Under the pieces are notes generated by a model. That model was not told where the DNA came from, searched no databases, and saw only the letters and a program-made list of their open reading frames with translations. From the NCBI GenBank assembly GCA_002382045.1, contig DFZJ01000092.1:14847-34554 (forward strand): 19,708 nucleotides of DNA. Reading direction: 5' to 3'. Shown piece by piece: positions 1 to 6,771 of the stretch (position 1 is its first letter; every line of letters begins with the position of its first letter). The stretch is from Syntrophaceae bacterium UBA4059. GTDB lineage: Bacteria > Desulfobacterota > Syntrophia > Syntrophales > Smithellaceae. A program made the translations under genes and the position numbers.

Positions 1-26
1 GGTTCAGGGTTCACGGTTCAGCGGTT
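1..26 (+). repeat. GGTTCA-type short tandem repeat block (copy 1)
   Basis: Four degenerate units based on GGTTCA plus one or two variable bases are read directly (GGTTCAG, GGTTCAC, GGTTCAGC, GGTTGA). The same unit occurs in inverted orientation at 132-180 and in direct orientation at 14641-14730, so this is a dispersed intergenic repeat family. Together with 132-180 it could pair into a long imperfect stem around about 105 bases. Function is unknown. The block may continue beyond the window start. Confidence 0.8.
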
Positions 27-131
27 GAAGATCAAAATGCAATGCAGAGGGTAAGGGCACAAAAGATTAACATCGTCTGACTCGATAAACCTTTAAAACA
101 AATAATAAATATTCGCAAAACGTTTGCTCTT

Positions 132-180
132 AACCCTGAACCGTTGAACCGTGAACCGTGAACCACTGAACCATTGATCC
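132..180 (-). repeat. GGTTCA-type repeat block, inverted copy upstream of nadA
   Basis: On the + strand this reads as repeated TGAACC units. The reverse complement gives five to six GGTTCA units separated by one or two bases (GT, C, C, AC, G). It is inverted with respect to 1-26 and lies about 70 bases before the nadA start. The 105 bases between the two blocks are AT-rich and hold no convincing gene. Whether the pair acts as a structural RNA, a protein-binding array or a passive repeat cannot be told from sequence. Confidence 0.8.
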
Positions 181-251
181 TTTCTTCTTCTTGAACTAAA
201 TGAACATTTGCGCTAGTGAAAGAGAATATTATATATTTAAGGATACAATTC

Positions 252-1157
252 ATGACCCCACAACAGAACAAAATTCGTAAAATGCTGGCCGAAAAGCAGG
301 GCATCTTGCTGGTTCACTACTACGCCCGGCCCGAAATTCAGGAAATAGCCGATGTTCTTGGTGATTCACTGGCACTTGCCCAGGCGGCAGCGCGCTCGGA
401 CGCCAAAGTGATCGTCTTTGCGGGCGTACATTTTATGGCGCAGAGCGCGGCGATTCTGTCGCCTGAAAAAACCGTCCTGCTGCCCAGAGCCGATGCGGGC
501 TGTCCTCTGGCCGACATGGCGACAGCCGACGCGGTAAAAAAAATGAGGCGGCAGGAGCCGGATGCTGTTTTCGTGACCTACATCAATTCCACCGCGGAAG
601 TTAAAGCCGAGTGCGATATTTGCTGCACATCGTCCAATGCGGTCAAGATTATCAATGCCCTGCCACCGTCTAAGAAAATCGTGATGCTGCCCGACGGCAA
701 CCTGGCGCGCCATATCGCATCCGTCACGGGTAAAAGCATTATCGCCTGGGAAGGCTGTTGCCCCGTCCACCAGGCGCTGACCGCCGAGGATGTCGCGGCG
801 CGCAAACGGGAATATCCGCAGGCGCCGTTTGCCGCGCATCCGGAGTGCCGCCCCGAAGTGCTGGCGCTGGCTGATTTTGTTGGCTCCACGGCGGCGATTT
901 TGCGGTTTGCCCGCGACTCCCAGGCAAAGGAAATCATCATCGGTACGGAAGCAGGCATTTTGGCCGAACTGCAAAAGCACCATCCGGATAAAACCTTTAT
1001 TCCCGCCTCCCCCGCTCTTTTCTGCGCCGACATGAAAAAAATATCGCTGGATGATATCTTGCAATCGCTCACCACGATGCAGCCGGCCATTACGGTTCCC
1101 CCGGATGTGAGCCTGGCCGCCCGGAAAGCCCTGGATAAAATGCTGGCGATGTCTTAA
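252..1157 (+). CDS. nadA: Quinolinate synthase NadA
   Basis: NadA condenses iminoaspartate with dihydroxyacetone phosphate to give quinolinate, the committed step of de novo NAD synthesis, using an oxygen-sensitive [4Fe-4S] cluster in the cytoplasm. The 301-residue product has the family hallmarks: HYYARPEIQ near the N-terminus, GCPLADM (Cys84), CTSSNA, EGCCPVH (Cys169/170), AHPECRPEV, GTEAGI and a C-terminal Cys258 before MKK. Cys84, Cys169 or 170, and Cys258 fit the three cluster ligands. The ATG at 252 is preceded by TAAGGA at 8-base spacing. An in-frame GTG at 216 would add 12 residues without family resemblance and is rejected. It is first in a tight + strand run, 13 bases before mfd. 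The partner enzyme NadB is not in the window, but nadD is, on the opposite strand. Confidence 0.95.
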   Translation: MTPQQNKIRKMLAEKQGILLVHYYARPEIQEIADVLGDSLALAQAAARSDAKVIVFAGVHFMAQSAAILSPEKTVLLPRADAGCPLADMATADAVKKMRRQEPDAVFVTYINSTAEVKAECDICCTSSNAVKIINALPPSKKIVMLPDGNLARHIASVTGKSIIAWEGCCPVHQALTAEDVAARKREYPQAPFAAHPECRPEVLALADFVGSTAAILRFARDSQAKEIIIGTEAGILAELQKHHPDKTFIPASPALFCADMKKISLDDILQSLTTMQPAITVPPDVSLAARKALDKMLAMS

Positions 1158-1170
1158 CCGGCTGTTTGAT

Positions 1171-4100
1171 TTGTTTGGATTGCGTTCATTGAGAAAAATT
1201 ATCGATCAAAAAATACTTCAGGAAGCCCCGCCTGTGCGCGAGCTTCTGGAGCTGATGGGTAAAGAGACCCCCTGCATTGATGTTCACGGGCTGACCGGTT
1301 CCGCGCGTCCGTTTCTGACCGCGCTTTTGTTTGACCGCCTGGAGTGCCCCCTCACCGTCATTTGCCCCACCGCCAGAGAAGCCGCCGCTTTCGCCCGCGA
1401 TTTGGCGCTCTTTCTGGGGGACACAGCCGTGCTGCATTACCCGCCGCTTGATTTTCTTTCCATCGACATGTTCGCCCTGCAGCGGGAAGAAGAACTGGCC
1501 CGTCTGAATGTGCTGACGCAGTTGCAGGTGGACAGCCGCAAGATTATTGTCACCTGCCTTGCGGCCTGCATGCAGAAAGTCATGCCGAGAGCAGATTTTC
1601 AGCAGTTCCTGAAAATTGTTTCGACAGGCGATATGCTGCTTCTGGAGGAGTTCCCGGCGAAGCTCCTGGCAGGCGGTTATCAGCGGGTATCGCTGGTGGA
1701 AAACCAAGGCGAATTCAGTCTCCGCGGCAATATTCTGGATATTTTTCCGCCCACCGAAAAAGAAGGGCTGCGTCTGGAAATGGCAGGCGACGAGATTGAA
1801 TCGATCCGCCGCTTTGACTGCTCATCTCAACGCTCCGGCCTTGCCGTTGACGCTTTCGTCCTGGGCCCGGCCGGTGAAATTCTGATCGATGAAGAAAGAC
1901 TCAATCGCGCCGTCCGCAATGTCAAGCGCCGGGCCGACGATCTGGAACTTCCGCGCGATCTTCGAAGCCGTCTGACGGAAACACTCCGGCAGCAATCCGC
2001 AACCTCCGTCAATCCGATCTTTCTGCCCCTCTTTTATGAGGACTATGACGACGAGGGAAACCTGGGTGGGCAAAAGCTCTCAAGTGTTTTTGATTACCTG
2101 CCGCCCAATGCTCTCTTGATCCTCAACGATCCGCTGGCCATGGATCAGGCCGCGCAAAACGCAGCAGCCAATATCGACAAACTGCTCTACAAGGCCAAAG
2201 CGAACGGCAAGTTTTATCTGGAAAGCGCAGGGGTCTATCTGGAGGAAGAAACGCTCATGGCGCGTCTGGCCGGATTCAGGAAAATTCGGCTCACGGGTCT
2301 TGCGCTGGATATTCAGGAAACCCTTATTCCGGCGGTGACGCTTGCGGCGCAGTGGGAAACGCTGATCGCCGATCCTCTGGCAGGCGAAGTAAAGGAAGAA
2401 GCCCTTCTGCGCCTTACGGCGGATAAAATCAAAAACCGGCTGGCCTCCGGCATGAGTGTGTTTTTCATTTCACCGACGCCGGAAGACACGGCCCGGATGG
2501 GTCATCTGCTGACCGGGTATGGTCTGCCGGTGCGGATTCTGCCTGCGGAGGATCCCCTGCTCACGGCGGTCGATGATCGCGGCGACAGGCCTTCGCTTTT
2601 CTTGAAAGAAGGAAAAATATCCGGCAGTTTTGTCATGGAATCTCTGAATCTGGCATTTTTGAGCGAAGAAGAAATCTTTGTCAAAAAAACATCCCGCCGC
2701 CGCCTGCGGCCGGTCCGTGAAGGTTATTTTCTGAAATCCTTCGGTGATCTCCAAGAAGGTGATTTTGTTGTTCATACGGATTTCGGCATCGGGATTTACC
2801 GCGGCCTGCAAAAAATTACCGTGGGCAAAATTGAAAATGACTTTCTGGTCATTGAATATCTCGATTCCGACAAGCTTTACCTGCCGGTGAACGCGCTGGA
2901 AAAAATACAGCGCTACCTGGGACCGGACGGCTACACACCGAAAATCGAAAAAATGGGAGGCGCCTCCTGGGACGCGGTAAAAGAGAGAGTCAAAAAATCC
3001 GTGCGGGATGTGGCGGAGGAACTGGTGGCCATTTACGCCGCCCGCGAAGCCATGGAGCGGAAATCCTTTGCGCCGCCTGACCGCGTCTATGAAGAATTCT
3101 GTTCCATCTTTGAATTTGAAGAAACGCCCGATCAGGCCAGGGCGATTGAAGATATTCATGCCGATATGGATGACGTCAAGCCGATGGACCGGCTGATCTG
3201 CGGAGATGCGGGATTCGGCAAAACGGAGGTCGCCCTCCGGGCGGCATTTCGCGCGGTCATGGACGGCAGGCAGGCGGCGCTGCTGGCGCCCACCACCATT
3301 CTCGCCGAGCAGCACTACGCGACTTTTTCCCGGAGACTTGCCGACTTCCCCATCCGCGTGGAAGTCCTCAACCGTTTCAAAAGCGCAGCCGAGCTCAAGA
3401 AAACCATAGCAGACCTTCGTCTGGGAAAAGTGGATATCGTCGTCGGCACGCACCGCCTGCTGCAAAAGGATGTGGAATTCAAAAACCTGGGTCTGGTGAT
3501 TATTGATGAAGAACAACGGTTCGGCGTATCGCACAAGGAAAAGCTGAAGAAAATGCGAACCCTGGTTGACGTGCTGACGCTTTCGGCCACGCCGATTCCG
3601 CGCACGCTGCATCTGTCGCTCGTCGGCATCCGCGATTTATCCATTATCAACACGCCGCCGGAAGAAAGACAGCCGATCAAAACCTATGTTCTGGAGTTTG
3701 ATGAAGATACCATCAAATCCGCGATAGAAGCGGAACTGGCGCGGGGCGGCCAGGTGTTTTTTGTTCATGACCGGGTGCGCTCCATCTATTCCATCGCCCA
3801 TCTGGCGCAGCGGCTCGTCCCCCGGGCAAGAGTCGGCGTGGTGCACGGCCAGATGAAACCTTCGGACATCGAAAAAGCCATGTCGCAGTTTATCCGACGG
3901 GAATTCGATGTGCTGATCTGCACAACCATTATCGGCTCGGGCCTGGATATTCCCTCCGCGAACACGATCATCATCAACCGCGCCGACCGCTTCGGTCTGG
4001 CCCAGCTCTATCAGATCCGCGGCCGTGTGGGCCGGGGCAATCAGGAGGCCAGCGCCTATCTGCTGTTGCCTGCAGGCGCGCTCCTGTCGCGCGACGCCTT

Positions 4101-4743
4101 AAAAAGGCTTCAGGCCATCAAGGAATTTTCCGAACCGGGTTCCGGGTTCCGCATCGCTTACAACGATCTGGAAATCCGCGGGGGCGGCAATCTTCTGGGC
4201 CTGTCGCAGGCGGGACATATCTCCGCCGTCGGTTACGAACTTTATACCGAACTGATGGAAAAAACCGTGCGGGAGTTCAAAGGAGATTCAACGCCTGTCG
4301 AAGAATCTCTTCCAGAAATTCAAATGGGAATTTCCGCTTTTCTCCCTGAAAATTACGTAGAGGACATTCATCAGCGGCTGATTTTGTATAAAAGAATATC
4401 GCACGCGGCTTGCGCTCCGGATCTGGACGAGATTCGCAGCGAGCTGATCGATTGTTACGGGCCCCTGCCTGCCGCAGCGGAAAATCTGTTGCGGGTGATC
4501 GGTATCCGTAATCAATTGCAACCCTTACGGGCCAAAAAAATGGGATACGACGGCAAATACTTTTACCTGTATTTCCGGGAGAACTCCCCGATTGATCCGG
4601 CTAAAATCATTGCCCTCTCCCGCAAGAAAATCAAAGACTTACGATTTACGCCGGATTTCAAACTGTTCCTGCCCGCCCAGAGCTTAACCGCTCCGGAAAT
4701 TCTGGATCATGCCGAAGGACTCTTAAAGATGCTTGCCCAATAA
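1171..4743 (+). CDS. mfd: Transcription-repair coupling factor Mfd
   Basis: Mfd is a cytoplasmic DNA translocase that removes stalled RNA polymerase and recruits UvrA to the lesion. The 1190-residue length matches full-size Mfd (E. coli 1148). Order seen: UvrB-like N-terminal module (about residues 40-350, including RGNILDIFPP); RNA polymerase-interacting CarD-like domain (about 525-620, starting GDFVVHTDFGIGIYRGLQ); RecG-like motor with Walker A GDAGFGKTE (about 678), DEEQ (779-782), SATPIPRTLH and GSGLDIPSAN/QIRGRVGR; then the C-terminal TRCF domain. The start is uncertain. TTG 1171 gives the longest frame, other TTGs follow at 1180 and 1189, and the first ATG is at 1255. None has a clear Shine-Dalgarno. 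Spacing to nadA (13 bases) and to the parvulin (23 bases) indicates co-transcription. uvrA lies downstream in the same run, matching the shared repair pathway. Confidence 0.97.
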   Translation: MFGLRSLRKIIDQKILQEAPPVRELLELMGKETPCIDVHGLTGSARPFLTALLFDRLECPLTVICPTAREAAAFARDLALFLGDTAVLHYPPLDFLSIDMFALQREEELARLNVLTQLQVDSRKIIVTCLAACMQKVMPRADFQQFLKIVSTGDMLLLEEFPAKLLAGGYQRVSLVENQGEFSLRGNILDIFPPTEKEGLRLEMAGDEIESIRRFDCSSQRSGLAVDAFVLGPAGEILIDEERLNRAVRNVKRRADDLELPRDLRSRLTETLRQQSATSVNPIFLPLFYEDYDDEGNLGGQKLSSVFDYLPPNALLILNDPLAMDQAAQNAAANIDKLLYKAKANGKFYLESAGVYLEEETLMARLAGFRKIRLTGLALDIQETLIPAVTLAAQWETLIADPLAGEVKEEALLRLTADKIKNRLASGMSVFFISPTPEDTARMGHLLTGYGLPVRILPAEDPLLTAVDDRGDRPSLFLKEGKISGSFVMESLNLAFLSEEEIFVKKTSRRRLRPVREGYFLKSFGDLQEGDFVVHTDFGIGIYRGLQKITVGKIENDFLVIEYLDSDKLYLPVNALEKIQRYLGPDGYTPKIEKMGGASWDAVKERVKKSVRDVAEELVAIYAAREAMERKSFAPPDRVYEEFCSIFEFEETPDQARAIEDIHADMDDVKPMDRLICGDAGFGKTEVALRAAFRAVMDGRQAALLAPTTILAEQHYATFSRRLADFPIRVEVLNRFKSAAELKKTIADLRLGKVDIVVGTHRLLQKDVEFKNLGLVIIDEEQRFGVSHKEKLKKMRTLVDVLTLSATPIPRTLHLSLVGIRDLSIINTPPEERQPIKTYVLEFDEDTIKSAIEAELARGGQVFFVHDRVRSIYSIAHLAQRLVPRARVGVVHGQMKPSDIEKAMSQFIRREFDVLICTTIIGSGLDIPSANTIIINRADRFGLAQLYQIRGRVGRGNQEASAYLLLPAGALLSRDALKRLQAIKEFSEPGSGFRIAYNDLEIRGGGNLLGLSQAGHISAVGYELYTELMEKTVREFKGDSTPVEESLPEIQMGISAFLPENYVEDIHQRLILYKRISHAACAPDLDEIRSELIDCYGPLPAAAENLLRVIGIRNQLQPLRAKKMGYDGKYFYLYFRENSPIDPAKIIALSRKKIKDLRFTPDFKLFLPAQSLTAPEILDHAEGLLKMLAQ

Positions 4744-4766
4744 TTATTATCAAGATATGAAACATT

Positions 4767-5753
4767 ATGAACAACATGCGACCGCCTGTATTAGAAAATT
4801 TAACCGGACCCTGCAGACCGTTAATGCCCCTGGTGTTTCTGGGAGTTCTGTGCTTTTTTGCTCTCAGCGGTTGTGATCATGGCCTCCAGCGCAAGGCGGT
4901 TGCCACGGTCAACGGCGAAAAAATTTATCTGGAGGAATATCAGCAAAGATTAAATGCCCAGAAAGGGCTGCTCTCCCCCAGGGCTTTCCCTGATTCATTA
5001 AACAAACGGGAGATACTGGGAGAAGAAATTCTGGATTCGATGATCACGGAAAAAATTATCCTTCAGAGAGCCAGGGAAATTAACCTGTCCATCAGCGATA
5101 CGGAACTGGAAAAAAAGCTGATGGATATCCGGAAAGATTACGGAGCCAATTTTTTTGATTTGCTCCGCGCGCAAAATGTGCGATATGAGGACTGGCGCGA
5201 AGAGCTGAGAAAAGAGATGCTGTTCGACAGGCTGGTGGCCGAAGACGTCAATGCGCCGATCCGCGTTTCGGAGGACGAAGCGGAAGATTATTTTAATGAA
5301 CATCCCGATCTGTGCAAACCTGAAACGCGCATCCGGGCGTCGCAAATTGTTGTTCGGAGCCCGGCACAAGCATTGCAGATAAAGGCCAGACTGGAAAAAG
5401 GCGAGGATTTTGCCAAAGTCGCATCCCAGGTCTCCATCGGACCGGAAGCGGTCCGTGGCGGCGACCTGGGCTTGATCTCCCGCGAAACCATGCCGGAGCC
5501 ATTCGACAAAACGCTCTTTAAGTTACGCCCCGGCAAAATCAGCCCGATTGTGAAAAGCGCTTATGGTTACCACATTTTCAAAGTAACGGAAATTCGGCCC
5601 GCCCGGGCAAGATCTTTTGCTGATTGCAGGGAAATCGTCATGGCCCGCATCCGGGCTCAAAAGGAAGACGCGGCTTTTACCGTCTGGCTTGCGGGATTGA
5701 AAGCAAAAGCCATTGTCAAAAAAGAAATCGATATTCTCAAAAAGGCGCCTTGA
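4767..5753 (+). CDS. Parvulin-type (PpiC) peptidyl-prolyl isomerase lipoprotein
   Basis: The 328-residue product has an N-terminal hydrophobic segment (about residues 18-32) ending in a lipobox, LSGC, with Cys36 as the lipidated residue. It is therefore probably a membrane-anchored periplasmic folding factor. A SurA_N-like helical region follows (about 42-180, starting VATVNGEKIYLEEYQQRL). Then comes one parvulin domain (about 183-285) with QIVVRS, GEDFAKVASQ, GGDLGLISRETMPEPF and GYHIFKVTEI. The family isomerises X-Pro bonds and chaperones outer-membrane or secreted proteins; whether this copy is catalytically active is not known. ATG 4767 is chosen. ATG 4776 is also possible, and no strong Shine-Dalgarno favours either. 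It sits between mfd and surA, and its stop overlaps the theoretical upstream extension of surA. Confidence 0.88.
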   Translation: MNNMRPPVLENLTGPCRPLMPLVFLGVLCFFALSGCDHGLQRKAVATVNGEKIYLEEYQQRLNAQKGLLSPRAFPDSLNKREILGEEILDSMITEKIILQRAREINLSISDTELEKKLMDIRKDYGANFFDLLRAQNVRYEDWREELRKEMLFDRLVAEDVNAPIRVSEDEAEDYFNEHPDLCKPETRIRASQIVVRSPAQALQIKARLEKGEDFAKVASQVSIGPEAVRGGDLGLISRETMPEPFDKTLFKLRPGKISPIVKSAYGYHIFKVTEIRPARARSFADCREIVMARIRAQKEDAAFTVWLAGLKAKAIVKKEIDILKKAP

Positions 5754-5769
5754 AAATAAATTTCAAACC

Positions 5770-5776
5770 GGGAGGG
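5770..5776 (+). promoter_or_regulatory. Strong ribosome binding site deciding the surA TTG start
   Basis: GGGAGGG sits 5-6 bases before TTG 5782. It selects that start over the longer frame from TTG 5713, which would bury the signal peptide behind 23 charged residues. Confidence 0.8.
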
Positions 5777-5781
5777 AAACT

Positions 5782-6753
5782 TTGAAGATTTATAAATTAT
5801 TTTTTACAGCCATGCTGGCGCTCCTGCTCTTGGGGGCAGCTGCCGCCGCCGAAGTAATTGATAGAATTGTCGCCGTCGTCAACGATGAGGTCATCACGCT
5901 GTCCGAACTGAATCGGGCATTCGAACCCTATGCGAAGAATATTGACGATACCTATCAAGGCCCTGACAAAGAAGCCATGCTGAGGAAGACCCAGGCCGCC
6001 TTTCTGCAGCGTATGATTGATCAGATGCTGATTGAGCAGGAGGCCAAAAAAGTGGGGCCGGGGTTTGACGCCATCAAAGACGAAGAAGTCATGGGTGTCA
6101 TCAACAATATGCTGGCCAAAAATGATGTTTCCATGGAAACCTATTTAAAAAAGCTGGCGGCTGAAGGAAAAACCCTGGAAACCGTCAAAAAAGACATCAA
6201 AGGGCAACTGCTGCGCATGAAACTGCTCAGAAGGGAAGTTCAATCCAAAATACTGGTCACCGATCAGGAAATCGGCGAGTATTATGACAAGCATCGTCAG
6301 GATTATGAGGGGAAAGAAGCGGTACACATAAAATTGATTTTTTTGCCCGCAGGGACGAATAAAGCAACCCGCAAAAGCGTCAGCGAGCAGGCCCGGCAGC
6401 TGCACGCCCGCATCCTGAAAGGCGAATCGTTTGAAATGCTCGCGGCGCAATATTCCCAGGGGCCTGCCGCGGCTCAGGGCGGCGATATCGGCTTTGTGGA
6501 AAGAGGCGTCATTTTACCGGAAGTGGAACAGGCGGCCTTCAGCCTGCCCGTTGGACAGATAAGCGGCGTGATTGAAACGGAAACGGGATTTCAGATTATC
6601 GCCGTTGTGGATAAGCGCGGGGCGGGATTGAAACCGATCAAGGTGGTGCGCGAAGAAATAAAAGCAACGATTGAAGAGGAAAAGATCAGCAAAAAATATG
6701 ATGAATGGATTGTCGAAGTCCGCAAAAAATATTTTATTGATGTCCGGCTTTAG
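5782..6753 (+). CDS. surA: SurA-like periplasmic chaperone / peptidyl-prolyl isomerase
   Basis: SurA escorts unfolded outer-membrane proteins through the periplasm to the BAM complex. From TTG 5782 the product has 323 residues. It starts with a classic signal peptide (basic KIYK, then a Leu/Ala core) ending AAAAA-EV near residue 23. The SurA N-terminal hallmark follows directly: VIDRIVAVVNDEVITLSEL. One parvulin domain follows at roughly residues 180-280, with HIKLIFLPAG, ESFEMLAAQYSQGP, GGDIGFVERG and TGFQIIAVVDKR. E. coli SurA has two parvulin domains, whereas single-domain forms are common in other proteobacteria. It lies 28 bases after the lipoprotein parvulin and 18 bases before uvrA. 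The parvulin-surA pair is probably an envelope-folding unit within the longer transcript. Confidence 0.9.
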   Translation: MKIYKLFFTAMLALLLLGAAAAAEVIDRIVAVVNDEVITLSELNRAFEPYAKNIDDTYQGPDKEAMLRKTQAAFLQRMIDQMLIEQEAKKVGPGFDAIKDEEVMGVINNMLAKNDVSMETYLKKLAAEGKTLETVKKDIKGQLLRMKLLRREVQSKILVTDQEIGEYYDKHRQDYEGKEAVHIKLIFLPAGTNKATRKSVSEQARQLHARILKGESFEMLAAQYSQGPAAAQGGDIGFVERGVILPEVEQAAFSLPVGQISGVIETETGFQIIAVVDKRGAGLKPIKVVREEIKATIEEEKISKKYDEWIVEVRKKYFIDVRL

Positions 6754-6771
6754 AAAGCAGCAAACCCTGAT

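Noticed and set aside
1..180. Short repeats resembling a CRISPR array
   Set aside because: Units are only 6-8 bases with 1-2 base gaps and no spacers, and no cas gene is present.
216..251. N-terminal extension of nadA from GTG 216
   Set aside because: ATG 252 has a well-spaced TAAGGA, and the extra residues do not resemble the family.
2470..3612. 380-residue open frame on the - strand
   Set aside because: It lies within the motor region of mfd, where the + strand frame has all helicase motifs. Antisense shadow.
5713..5781. Upstream extension of surA from TTG 5713
   Set aside because: It overlaps the parvulin gene, places 23 charged residues before a clean signal peptide, and ignores the strong GGAGG before TTG 5782.
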